The translations under genes were made by a program, and so were the position numbers. Positions 1 to 7,499 of a stretch of DNA of 44,981 nt are shown piece after piece (position 1 is the first letter of the stretch; each line of letters starts with the position of its first letter). The notes below the pieces were generated by a model, which did no database searches, was not told the origin of the DNA, and saw only the letters and a program-made list of their open reading frames with translations. The stretch lies in contig NZ_JARXVH010000036.1 in NCBI RefSeq assembly GCF_029892565.1, forward strand, positions 1 to 44,981. The letters are read 5' to 3'. The DNA comes from Streptomyces pseudovenezuelae (GTDB lineage: Bacteria; Actinomycetota; Actinomycetes; Streptomycetales; Streptomycetaceae).

Positions 1-62
1 GCCCGGGGTCGGCGGGTTTTGGTGGTCGCGGGGCCCGCCCCCCCGTCTCAAAAACCCCTTTG

Positions 63-126
63 TGGGGGGGCGGCCGCCCGGGGGGGGGGGGGGGGGGCGG
101 GGGGGCCCCCCCGCCCCCCCCCCCCG
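63..126. other. G/C homopolymer tract, probable assembly artefact
   Basis: This stretch is almost only G then C, including an unbroken run of 18 G (80-97) and 12 C (114-125). It encodes nothing credible, and long homopolymers like this are typical of unreliable sequence at a contig edge. It sits just downstream of the RiPP precursor terminator, so everything at 1-126 should be treated as suspect. Nothing recognisable was found in 1-62. Confidence 0.7.
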
Positions 127-127
127 C

Positions 128-158
128 TGCCGGCAGGAGGGATCATCTTCTGCCGGCA
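128..158 (-). terminator. Intrinsic-type hairpin after precursor gene
   Basis: Two copies of the self-complementary octamer TGCCGGCA (128-135 and 151-158) extend into a 12-bp stem with one G:T mismatch and a 7-nt loop (140-146). It lies 15 bp past the stop of the 43-residue precursor gene on the minus strand. It probably ends or attenuates the transcript after the precursor. There is no clear T tract, as is usual in actinomycetes. Confidence 0.65.
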
Positions 159-172
159 ATTACAGGTGTTGC

Positions 173-304
173 TCAGGTGCCCACCGGCGGCGTGGTGCCG
201 CAGCTGGAGCTGCCCTTGCTGTAGGACATCGTGTTGTCCTCGCGGACCTCCGCGTACAGGAACTCGTCCGTCTCGAAGGTGCTGTCGCTAGCCATTTCGT
301 TCAT
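173..304 (-). CDS. RiPP precursor peptide, YM-216391/telomestatin-like polyazole cyclopeptide type
   Basis: This is a 43-residue peptide, too short for usual gene finders. It has an excellent ribosome site (AAGGAGGTG, about 7 nt before ATG 304) and begins 17 bp inside the 3' end of the SagB-type gene. Residues 1-27 form an acidic leader (TFETDEFLYAEVRED at 9-23). Residues 28-35 read YSKGSSSC, and the tail 36-43 is GTTPPVGT. From memory of the literature, the YM-216391 precursor has the eight-residue core FIVGSSSC flanked by a leader and a C-terminal extension. The match in G-S-S-S-C position and the matching enzyme set point to the same class. Inferred product: cyclo(Tyr-Ser-Lys-Gly-Ser-Ser-Ser-Cys) with the Ser and Cys residues converted to oxazole/thiazole rings. 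The core's left border is inferred by analogy. An internal ATG at codon 4 (295) is an alternative start. Confidence 0.82.
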   Translation of the reverse strand: MNEMASDSTFETDEFLYAEVREDNTMSYSKGSSSCGTTPPVGT

Positions 305-1163
305 TGTCGTTCACCTCCTTGAGAGGTCTTGGGGGCTGCGCCGCCGGTAGCGCGGCGCAGGTCTGTGATCCGTCAGTCAGTGCCGGACGGAAGCGGTGGC
401 CGGATCGCGCGGTGGCGGTGCCGAGGGCCAGGGCGACCAGGGGCCGGCGGCTCAACGGGTCCAGCCGGGCAGTCGCGGAGAGTTCGGGGCTGGGCAGCGT
501 GTCGCCCAGAATCGCCGCGCCGTACCCGCGCCGGGCCGCGGCCAACCAGCCGGCGTACGCCGCGGATCCGGCCCTGCGCAGCAGTCGCGGGTGCCCGGGG
601 GCACCGTGCCGGTGCCAGGCCGCTCCGATGCTGCCGACCATCAGGACCAGGACGGGCGCGCTGCCGAACTGCGGGCCGGAAAAGAGGCAGTTCCATCCCT
701 GGGGTGTGAGCGACCCGTACCGGTAAAGGGAGTTGAGGGAGTCGGGGGCGGGGTCTGCCCCATTGAGGGCCGCCGGGTCCACGCCGTAGACCCCGGGGGC
801 GAAACCGGTGGCGCGGCGTACGACCACGACCGGCGTCAGGCCGTTGCCGGCCTGGGTCTCGCCGGGTGCCGTGCGGGCATCGTGTTCCCGGGCCGCGGTC
901 AGCGCCGCGGCCAGGACGGTACCCGGCAGGGGCGTGGGGGCGAAGTCCCGTACCGTCCGGCGGTCGTCCAGCACGGCCCGCGGGGACCGGAGCGGGGGTG
1001 CCGGGGGCGGCAGCGGGTACGAGTCCGCGGTGTCGGCGGGTAGGCCTGGGCGCAGACGGCGCGGGACAGGGCCGGCTTCGCCCGCAGGCCCGGCCTGGTA
1101 GGCACGGAGCAGGTCTTCGAGCAGGTGCTGCGCGGTCGCCGGGAGCGGGAAGGTGTCTGCCAT
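288..1163 (-). CDS. SagB-type nitroreductase-fold azoline dehydrogenase (stand-alone B subunit)
   Basis: A protein of 291 aa predicted to oxidise azolines to azoles with FMN. The N-terminal third carries the segment LDDRRTVRDF typical of SagB/ThcOx FMN binding, and a later stretch (GLTPVVVVRRATGFAPGVYG) resembles the middle of SagB-like proteins. No transmembrane segment or signal peptide is seen. The start is taken as ATG 1163, 5 nt after GAGGAG and overlapping the upstream stop as TGATG. GTG 1166 is possible but too close to the ribosome site. The gene overlaps its upstream neighbour and, by 17 bp, the precursor gene, so it belongs to the operon. It is the second dehydrogenase domain in the cluster, the other being fused to the E1-like protein. 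That duplication matches the B1 plus BC arrangement I recall for YM-216391. Confidence 0.75.
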   Translation of the reverse strand: MADTFPLPATAQHLLEDLLRAYQAGPAGEAGPVPRRLRPGLPADTADSYPLPPPAPPLRSPRAVLDDRRTVRDFAPTPLPGTVLAAALTAAREHDARTAPGETQAGNGLTPVVVVRRATGFAPGVYGVDPAALNGADPAPDSLNSLYRYGSLTPQGWNCLFSGPQFGSAPVLVLMVGSIGAAWHRHGAPGHPRLLRRAGSAAYAGWLAAARRGYGAAILGDTLPSPELSATARLDPLSRRPLVALALGTATARSGHRFRPALTDGSQTCAALPAAQPPRPLKEVNDNERNG

Positions 1164-2926
1164 CACGACTCCTCGGGGTGTACGGATCCGGTGCCGCTGG
1201 TCCGAGTCAGGGACAGGACCGCCGTCACGGGTTCACGGCCGGTGTCGATCAGGAAGGCGTCGGTGAGGGCTGCGAGGTCCGGCGCCGGAAGGTCGTCGTG
1301 CAGCGTGACCCGGTGTCCGAGCAGATCTGCGACGGTCTCGATCTGGGTGAGCGCCACGCCTGCGTCCAGGCAGGCGAGGTGCAGTGCCAAGGGGCCGTAC
1401 TTGCGCTGGATCCTCGGTACGTCACCGGTCATCGCCAGGACGGCACCCGAGGTGTGCGGGCCGGTCAGGAAGTCCACGGCGGGCAGGTCCGCGAGCCGGG
1501 CGAGGGAGTGGGCCAGTGCGTCGTAGCCGTAGGCGCCATCGGCGAGTCCGGCTATGCCCCATGCGGCCAGGTACAGGCACGGTGAGCCGAAGTTGCCGCC
1601 GCTGGGGGCCCAGAATTCGAGGTTCTCCCGGGGGCCGCGGGGGCCCGCGGTCATGCCGAGCAGCAGCGCGAGGTCGGCCAGCGCCGGTGCCCCCGGGCCA
1701 GCCGAGGCATCGGCGTCGGGCTCGGGGCCCCACGGGGTGCCGGGAGTGGGCAGGGCCGGCAGCGGAACCAGGGCGGCGCTGGGCCACTGGCGGCGCTCCT
1801 TGGCCCAGTCCCGGAAGCGGGGATCCAGGGACTGCAGACGGGCCTTGGGAGTGATCCAGTGCAGTGCCGGCTTGCTGATCGCCTGGTGGTACCGGGCCGC
1901 GACGGTTGCCGGGTCGGCAACGGGGGGCCGGTCGGTTACCGCGGCCGAGGGCGCGTCCGCCGCTGCCGGGGCCGAGGGTGCGTCCGCGGCCGACCGCGGA
2001 TAGCAGGTGGAACAGGACGGGTCGGCGGTGGGCATGGCCCGTTCGGTTGTCCATGCCTCAAGGTCGTAGCGGGTGGCGCTGTCCGGGGAGTGAGCTGGTG
2101 GCACACGGGCGAGCAGGGCCAGGACCTCACGGCAGGCCAGGGCGCCGTGGATCCCTGTCCAGGGCTCGGCGGCGCCGGGGGGCGTGGTGTTGGCCGCGCT
2201 GCCCAGTTCCAGGCGCAGACAGCTCAGGCACAGGTCGAGTTCGGGTGTCAGCAGCGGGCCGATCACCGAGACCGGTCCCGCGACGAACCAGGGCAGCACT
2301 GCCACCGAGTCGCGCGCGTACGCCTCGGACAACCGCTCCGCCTGGTCCCCGGCGAGGTCGTGGGGCCCGAGCAGGACCACCGCCAGGTCGGCCGGGCAAG
2401 GTTCCTGACGTCCCGTCACCACGGTTCCCATACCGGCTTCGCGCAGGGCTTCGGCCAGTCCGGACAGCTGTGGTGCGGGGCCGTGCAGGACCACCCGGGC
2501 CGTCGCCAGCCGGTCCATGGTCCGCCCGGCGTGAGAGTCCACCCAGGTGGTGGCGCCGAGCCTGGCCAGCGCCTGCGCCGAGGGCGTGCCGACGGGGGCG
2601 GAACCGCCCTCCTCCAGCAGTCCGCGGAGATGGAGGAGAGCCAGCACCCGTTCGATCAGTGCGACCTCTCGGCCGACCGCCTCGGCAAGCCCGGCCACGT
2701 CGTGGGCCCCGTCCAGCAGCGGAAGCAGGCGCGGCAGCAGGGTCCGGGTCGCCGGGCCCCGCAGAACCTCGCGTTCGGGCCCCCCGTCGAACTGGATGCC
2801 GTCCGGCAGGTTCACGAATCGGATGCCGTGGCGCAGCCGGGGCAGGCGCGGCGTGGCTGGCAGCGGGTCATGGTGCAGGTGGTGGGCGGCCGTACGGGCG
2901 CCCACGGACATGGTCGGGCTCTTCAC
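1163..2926 (-). CDS. Fused RRE/E1-like leader-binding protein and SagB-type dehydrogenase (BC fusion)
   Basis: A 587-aa protein in two parts. The N-terminal part (about 1-310) begins with a winged-helix RiPP recognition element (region PDGIQFDGGPEREVLRG, then LLPLLDGAHDVAGLAEAVG), followed by an Ocin-ThiF-like E1 region with two Cys pairs, CLSC and CSTC, likely one zinc site. The C-terminal part (about 340-587) is nitroreductase-like: a LHWITPKARLQSLDPRF start, the WAPSGGNFGS segment expected near the FMN/active-site face, and a conserved end. The RRE should bind the precursor leader and the E1 part should activate YcaO, while the C-terminal domain oxidises azolines. GTG 2926 follows GGAGG by 7 nt and overlaps the upstream stop (GTGA). 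Its stop overlaps the next gene. A similar fusion (YmBC) is known to me from the YM-216391 cluster. Confidence 0.78.
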   Translation of the reverse strand: MKSPTMSVGARTAAHHLHHDPLPATPRLPRLRHGIRFVNLPDGIQFDGGPEREVLRGPATRTLLPRLLPLLDGAHDVAGLAEAVGREVALIERVLALLHLRGLLEEGGSAPVGTPSAQALARLGATTWVDSHAGRTMDRLATARVVLHGPAPQLSGLAEALREAGMGTVVTGRQEPCPADLAVVLLGPHDLAGDQAERLSEAYARDSVAVLPWFVAGPVSVIGPLLTPELDLCLSCLRLELGSAANTTPPGAAEPWTGIHGALACREVLALLARVPPAHSPDSATRYDLEAWTTERAMPTADPSCSTCYPRSAADAPSAPAAADAPSAAVTDRPPVADPATVAARYHQAISKPALHWITPKARLQSLDPRFRDWAKERRQWPSAALVPLPALPTPGTPWGPEPDADASAGPGAPALADLALLLGMTAGPRGPRENLEFWAPSGGNFGSPCLYLAAWGIAGLADGAYGYDALAHSLARLADLPAVDFLTGPHTSGAVLAMTGDVPRIQRKYGPLALHLACLDAGVALTQIETVADLLGHRVTLHDDLPAPDLAALTDAFLIDTGREPVTAVLSLTRTSGTGSVHPEES

Positions 2927-3684
2927 CGGGCCGCCTCCGAACCGGCGAGGCGAGCCGTCCGGGGCGCCGCGGGGAACTGCTGGGCCAGGCCGGCCCAGGT
3001 GTCGGCGCCGCGGTCCGGGCGGCGTCGGCAGCGTGGGCAGGCGTGCACCCCGATCACCGGGTCACGGCGCACGTCCCCGGACACTCCGTCGTAGGCCGCG
3101 ACGGTTCCGGCGAAGGCGTCGGGGCCCATGGCGACCAGCGCCTCGGTCAGGCCGCGGGCCATCATGAGGTCCGAAGGAAGCCATCCAGGCACCGTGTTCG
3201 ATGGGTCGACGGCGACGCTGTGCCACCAGGCCGGGGTGTCGCCGACCTCCCAGTCGTGCTGGAGCCGCCGACGCAGGAAGCAGTGGTAGCAGGCGGAACT
3301 GCCCGGTATCACGACGGGCCCCAGCCGGACTCCGCGGGGCGTCAGGACCAGGGGCGCCCAGGTGAGCGACCACTCGAAGGCGAACTTGTCCACGTCACGG
3401 AAGAAAGAGACGTCCTCACGGGCGCAGGCCACGACGTGACATCGCGCCCGGGGCCACGTGGCGGGGGTCTCCGGTGCGGTGCCGGTCCCGCTGCCGGTTG
3501 CCGCGGTGCCCGCCCGGGCCGCCGAGGAGGAGCCCGAGACGATCCTGTCGCCGCCCATACGTGACGCCACGGCCTCGCCCCACTCATCGAGGGCTATCAG
3601 GTGAAGGGGTGGCACATCCACGATGCGGACCTCCGGGGCTGGGCGCTGGCGCGCTCGCTGACTGGGAACGGGGATAGCGGTCAT
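2923..3684 (-). CDS. E1-like (Ocin-ThiF-like) cyclodehydratase partner protein, C1 type
   Basis: A 253-aa protein with the C-terminal features of TOMM E1-like proteins: the pair CYHC in the segment SACYHCFLRRRLQHDW, then CPRC near the C-terminus, together a probable zinc site. There is no obvious complete RRE at the N-terminus, which suggests it works with the RRE-bearing fusion protein downstream. Family members present the precursor to YcaO and boost its ATP-dependent cyclodehydration. The start is ATG 3684, which forms TGATG with the ycaO stop. GTG 3687 is equally possible, and neither has a strong ribosome site, so translation is probably coupled to ycaO. The stop overlaps the GTG of the fusion gene by 4 nt. 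Confidence 0.72.
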   Translation of the reverse strand: MTAIPVPSQRARQRPAPEVRIVDVPPLHLIALDEWGEAVASRMGGDRIVSGSSSAARAGTAATGSGTGTAPETPATWPRARCHVVACAREDVSFFRDVDKFAFEWSLTWAPLVLTPRGVRLGPVVIPGSSACYHCFLRRRLQHDWEVGDTPAWWHSVAVDPSNTVPGWLPSDLMMARGLTEALVAMGPDAFAGTVAAYDGVSGDVRRDPVIGVHACPRCRRRPDRGADTWAGLAQQFPAAPRTARLAGSEAAR

Positions 3685-5039
3685 CACGCGAAGGGTTGCG
3701 GCATCGGGTTGATGTCCGTACCGACGCGCTCGGGATAACCCAGCCGTTCAGGGGCATCGAGGAGCCGGGGATGGCCGAGGTAACGGCCGTCCTGGTGGAA
3801 GGAGAGAGGGACGAGTTGGGGGACGAAGACGCGGACCGCGTGGAAGCCGACATCCCGTGCCTCGTCGGTGGTGACGTCCACCGCCACCGCTTCCATGCCC
3901 CGGCGGCGGAGTTGCTCGACCACCAGGTCCGGATCACGGGCGGCGTCGCCGCGGGCGAGCACCGGCATGTCGGACAGGCGCGTGCGCCGCGTACTGGACA
4001 GGAGGAAGTCGAAGGCGTCCGCGCGCTCGGGCCGGCCCATCCAGTGGGCACCGTCCAGTACATCCCGGAAGTCGTCCACGTCGGAGGGAACCTCGTGGTC
4101 GACGTGGAGCGCGATCCGGTAGGCGATCACCTCACGCAGGACCTTGGCGAGTACCTGCTGGGGGTCGGCGCCGGTGGCACACGCCACCATCGTGGCCGCA
4201 CGGGAACTGTGCGGTGCGCGGCCCACCAGGTAGATCGTGGGGATACCGAGGTCGGAGGTGGCGTCGAAGACGACGGGATCGGCCAGAACGGACCGGCGGT
4301 AGCGCGCCAGCATCTCCCGGGCCGGCTCACCGAGTTCGGACATGCGGCTGATGTCCAGCTGCGGCAGCGGCAGACGGCGCAGCCACACGGTGCTGATCAT
4401 GTCGCGTTCGACGCATTCGCACAGTGCGTGCGTCACCGCGGTGCGCAGGTCCCCGTGGACGGCGAAGCCCGTGCTGATCGGATGCCAGATACGTTCCGCG
4501 GGCCGCTGCGGAGGACAGCCCATCCAGGCCACCACCGCGGGAACGTACACGGGACATCGCCGGGTCAGGGACCAGCCGCGCACCCACCGGATCGGGGCGG
4601 TGGGGTCCGGCGGCAGCAGCGGTTGGCCAGGGCGGGCGAACTCTTCGGCTGACAATCGGGGTAACGACGACAGATCGAGTGCTGCGTCGCCGAGTTCCTC
4701 TGCGCTGGCCCGGATCACGACGTCAGGGTCCTGGGCCATGGTGGCGCAGTAGCGTTCCAGCATTTCCGCGAGGGCGAGCAGCCGCGCCCGTTCGGGAGTG
4801 CCCGCGGTTCCCGCCGCGGTGAAGTCCTCCGACGCGCCGACCTTGGAGCCCCGGGTACGCGCCGCCGCACCCGCCCTGTTGAGGGGGTCCGCGTCGAGCA
4901 GGCCCAGAACCTGGCCCGCCAGCGTCCCGTACGCCGGCACAGTGGGCTCCCCCGGGGCGTACGTCAGCTCCCGGACCTCGCCGGCCACACCGTAGGGGGA
5001 GATCAGTCTGCCGAGGTTCTCCAGCACGTCGTTCGGCAC
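3684..5039 (-). CDS. YcaO-domain azoline-forming cyclodehydratase (D protein)
   Basis: A 451-aa protein expected to use ATP to activate backbone amides of the precursor, so that Ser and Cys side chains close into oxazolines and thiazolines. YcaO signatures are present: the segment LALAEMLERYCATM, then GDLRTAVTHALCECVERD with its E-x-x-E-R pattern, both ATP/Mg-binding elements. The C-terminus ends NPMPQPFA, a proline-rich tail like the PxPxP end needed for activity in azoline-forming YcaO proteins. The start is GTG 5039, preceded by a strong purine tract (GGAAGGGAGGGGGACA). In-frame ATGs at 5102 and 5081 have weaker sites. This is the first gene of the operon and its 3' end overlaps the C1 gene. 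Confidence 0.85.
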   Translation of the reverse strand: MPNDVLENLGRLISPYGVAGEVRELTYAPGEPTVPAYGTLAGQVLGLLDADPLNRAGAAARTRGSKVGASEDFTAAGTAGTPERARLLALAEMLERYCATMAQDPDVVIRASAEELGDAALDLSSLPRLSAEEFARPGQPLLPPDPTAPIRWVRGWSLTRRCPVYVPAVVAWMGCPPQRPAERIWHPISTGFAVHGDLRTAVTHALCECVERDMISTVWLRRLPLPQLDISRMSELGEPAREMLARYRRSVLADPVVFDATSDLGIPTIYLVGRAPHSSRAATMVACATGADPQQVLAKVLREVIAYRIALHVDHEVPSDVDDFRDVLDGAHWMGRPERADAFDFLLSSTRRTRLSDMPVLARGDAARDPDLVVEQLRRRGMEAVAVDVTTDEARDVGFHAVRVFVPQLVPLSFHQDGRYLGHPRLLDAPERLGYPERVGTDINPMPQPFA

Positions 5040-5057
5040 TGTCCCCCTCCCTTCCTC

Positions 5058-5078
5058 AATGAATTCATTCGGCGAATG
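5058..5078. promoter_or_regulatory. Overlapping palindromes upstream of ycaO
   Basis: AATGAATTCATT (5058-5069) is a perfect 12-bp palindrome. It overlaps CATTCG-G-CGAATG (5066-5078), a perfect 6-bp inverted repeat with a 1-nt centre. Both lie within 40 bp upstream of the GTG start of ycaO, in DNA that is locally AT-rich. They could be an operator for a cluster regulator encoded outside the window. This rests on symmetry only. Confidence 0.4.
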
Positions 5079-5102
5079 CATACGCCCTCGATCGGTTATC
5101 AC

Positions 5103-5940
5103 CGAATTTCCGCGACCGCAGCATACTCACAGAATTTACGTGCTCCGGAATAGATTCCTTCTAGGGTCCGGCAACCCGAGTCACGCAACAACAGGCCGAC
5201 GACGGGCACTAGAAGAGCATTCGCTCTTGAGGGTGTCAAGTCCCGTATTTTGTCGGGCACTTAGCGCGGATGCCAAAACACGCCGCGCGGTTCCATTACG
5301 GCGCGTCACAAAACGATGACACAGCCACGAAGCACCGGCGATATCCGTGTTTCCTATCGAGAGCCCGACTCCGATTTGGACATGCCCGGGATGCCGTCGG
5401 CGGTTGTGGTTATGCGGAGCCTTCGGGGCGGTTCCCCGACCGGACCACAGGTGGCGATCAGCGTGTCGTCCGCCCGGTTCGGCGACCGGTCGACGCGCCT
5501 CGCCGAGCCTGTCGATGCGGGAACAGCAGCCGCCCGCACGGAAAGCCGGCCATATCCGAGACCGCGCTCGGTGTACACCACGGTCTCAACTCGACCCGTT
5601 CGTCCCGTGCGTCGCGTACAAACGGGCAATGCTCACCCCAAGCCGAAGAGCGGGGCTGCTGCACTTTCAGGGCCAGAGTCACGGACGGTAACGAAGAGTT
5701 ATGCGCATAGTCACCACAGGAGGGCGCTAAGCCCACCACAGCTAAGAGTTCCAAGTTTTGGTCAATTCCTTCTCCATTCCTGTGACTGAACGGGAGATCG
5801 CTTTCCCGGCCATCAGGGATGCGGCCGAAAAATTGTGCGGTTTCGTGTTTCCAAAACGAAACCGGGGCACAGCGCCGACCAGGGCCTTGCCGATCAATAA
5901 TTCGTCAGTTTTCGTGGGCTGATGGGTCGCAGGATGCGGG
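5103..5940. other. Non-coding stretch upstream of the RiPP operon
   Basis: About 840 bp without a convincing gene. Part of 5103-5320 has lower GC content than its surroundings, as expected of promoter DNA for the minus-strand RiPP operon. Possible reading frames in 5316-5789 (plus) and 5458-5754 (minus) show no recognisable domain and poor codon bias. A 10-bp palindrome TATGCGCATA lies at 5700-5709. No regulator gene was recognised here. Confidence 0.5.
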
Positions 5941-6046
5941 GTGCCGGAGGGGACGAAGGCAGAGCTGATGGATGCGTTGGGGCTGTTGCTGCCGCAACTC
6001 GACGAGCGCCGGCAGCGCCTGACGCTGGGCGCCGACAGCGCATCCT
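5941..6046 (+). pseudogene. ISAzo13-family transposase N-terminal remnant
   Basis: Starting from GTG 5941, the frame encodes a segment (ELMDALGLLLPQLDERRQRL) resembling the conserved start of ISAzo13-type transposases, where a L-P-x-L-D-E-R-x-R-R-L pattern precedes a helix-turn-helix. The similarity stops at about residue 35 and nothing of the catalytic domain follows. It is a short relic. Confidence 0.5.
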
Positions 6047-6194
6047 GGCCCTGCTCCGGGAAGACCCGCCGCGCCTCTGGCAGCCCCGTGAAATCGCCGT
6101 TCACTTCGGCGACGTCACCCTGGAAACCATGTACAGACAACGGAATCGGTGGGCCGCCAGCGGCCTCATCCACAAGCTTGGCCCCGGCCTCTAG
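6034..6194 (+). pseudogene. Fragment of a small winged-helix protein
   Basis: In the frame one base off the ISAzo13 relic, the sequence encodes RRQRILALLREDPPRLWQP and then a REIAVHFGD...NRWAASGLI stretch. This resembles the short helix-turn-helix proteins common in Streptomyces that predict promoter-like helix packing ending in G-x-G-x-Y. It ends at TAG 6192-6194 exactly where family members usually continue with Tyr, and has no start of its own. It is most likely a truncated gene fused to the IS relic. The family is not firmly identified. Confidence 0.35.
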
Positions 6195-6249
6195 GCCGCA
6201 ACACTATGGTCCCCAGCCCCACGTGCGTGACCTGCGAAAACGCTAACCA

Positions 6250-6540
6250 CCCGGCCTTGGGCCTTGCCCTGGAATCTTGGACACGGGCTATGCGACTGCG
6301 TTGCCCGAGGCTGGAGTGGCAGCGTCGGGTGTCGTAGCAGTACAGCCAGCGGAACAGCTTGCGCCCTGGAGCTTGCAGCTGCCATTGAAGGGCTCGGCGA
6401 GCGCGTTGTCCGCCGAGCTGCCGACGGCGCACATGCTCTGGATCACGCCCGCCCGGCGACAGGCGTCGGCGAACGCCCGACTTGTGTACGGGGAGCCGGG
6501 ATCGGCGTGCAGGCGGACCGGCGTCGAAGAACGGCACCGA
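6250..6540 (-). pseudogene. IS3-family transposase (OrfB) C-terminal remnant, frameshifted
   Basis: Two minus-strand frames together give the end of an IS3-type DDE transposase. One frame has HADPGSPYTSRAFADACRRA followed by the Q-S-M-C-A-V-G-S-S-A-D-N-A signature around the catalytic Asp. The other, further on, has FRWLYCYDTRRCHSSLG, the usual C-terminal Y-N-x-R-R-x-H-S-x-L-G motif. At least one frameshift separates them and the N-terminal half is missing. It abuts the 3' side of the acetyltransferase gene. Confidence 0.7.
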
Positions 6541-6746
6541 GTGGGTCAGCTGTGGGCTGCGCCGAGCTCTCCGGTGGCACCGGTCTCGCAGAACAGGGCG
6601 TGGTCGTGCGGCAGTCCTTGTGCCAACTCGGAGCCGTGCTGCCTCACATGACCATGGCCGACCGGGTTCAGGTCCTCACCCTCGTCGAATTGGCCACACC
6701 GGCCGACCAACCGCTCCTTTCGTGTCCGGTCGCCGCGGACGCGGCG

Positions 6747-7400
6747 TCAGGGCTGGTCGATCTGCGCCGCGGCCTCCTCCAGGTCAGAGACGGCCCCCGA
6801 CATGATCGTCCGTACGTGCCTGGTGATGTGCCGCACGGGCCAGTCCCACCACGCCACGGCGAGAAGCCGAGCGATGTCAGCAGCGTCGTAGCGGGTGCGG
6901 ATGAGCCGGGCGGGATTGCCGCCGACGACGCCGTAGTCAGGGACATCGCCGGAGACCACCGCGCCGGCGGCGATGATCGCACCGTGACCGATGCGCACAC
7001 CGGGCATGACCGTGGCGCCGTGGCCGAACCACACGTCGTTGCCGACGACCGTGTCGCCCCGGCCGGGGAGGTCGGTGATCAGGTCGAAGTGCTCCGCCCA
7101 CGAGCCCCCCATGGTGGGGAAAGGGAAGGTGGAAGGACCGTCCATACGGTGGTTGGCGCCGTTCATGATGAACCGGGTGCCCGTCCCCAGCGCGCAGTAC
7201 TTGCCGACGACGAGCCGCTCGGGACCGTAGTGGTACAGAACGTTGCGGGTCTCGAACGCGGTCGGGTCGTCCGGATCGTCGTAGTAGGAGAAGTTGCCGA
7301 CTTCGATCAGCGGCGATTGCACCAACGGCTTGAGCAGAACCACGCGCGGGTGCTCGGGCATCGGGTGGAGCACGGTGGGATCGGCGGGAACGGGCGGCAT
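6747..7400 (-). CDS. Vat/CatB-type xenobiotic O-acetyltransferase
   Basis: A 217-aa left-handed beta-helix acetyltransferase of the XAT family, which transfers acetyl from acetyl-CoA to a drug hydroxyl (streptogramin A or chloramphenicol in known members). Visible hallmarks are FSYYDD near residue 38, the IMNGANHRMDGPS segment containing the XAT catalytic His, a hexapeptide-repeat run (VVGNDVWFGHGATVMPGVRI), and a VVGGNPARLIRTRY end. Length matches the family (about 210). It starts at ATG 7400 behind GGAGAGG, although the spacing is long; ATG 7361 is an alternative closer to typical Vat starts. It is transcribed divergently from a TetR gene across a palindrome, which suggests drug-inducible expression. 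The substrate cannot be read from sequence. Confidence 0.82.
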   Translation of the reverse strand: MPPVPADPTVLHPMPEHPRVVLLKPLVQSPLIEVGNFSYYDDPDDPTAFETRNVLYHYGPERLVVGKYCALGTGTRFIMNGANHRMDGPSTFPFPTMGGSWAEHFDLITDLPGRGDTVVGNDVWFGHGATVMPGVRIGHGAIIAAGAVVSGDVPDYGVVGGNPARLIRTRYDAADIARLLAVAWWDWPVRHITRHVRTIMSGAVSDLEEAAAQIDQP

Positions 7401-7432
7401 CGCGGAGGCGGTTCCTCTCCAGTGGACCTAGA

Positions 7433-7446
7433 GCGACAAATGTCGC
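7433..7446. promoter_or_regulatory. Palindromic operator between acetyltransferase and TetR genes
   Basis: GCGACA-AA-TGTCGC is a 6-bp perfect inverted repeat with a 2-nt centre, in the 99-bp divergent intergenic region. Size and placement suit a TetR-family dimer site controlling both genes. The assignment is inferred from symmetry and gene arrangement. Confidence 0.55.
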
Positions 7447-7499
7447 GTTAAGATGCTGGCACAGCCCTGCCGTCTTGATCAACCGGATACTGATTGCCG

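Noticed and set aside
19..322. Plus-strand frames covering the left edge
   Set aside because: They are Gly/Pro/Arg runs from the homopolymer tract and the antisense of the precursor gene.
5316..5789. Plus-strand frame of 157 codons upstream of the RiPP operon
   Set aside because: Low-complexity Ser/Arg/Pro product with no domain or ribosome site.
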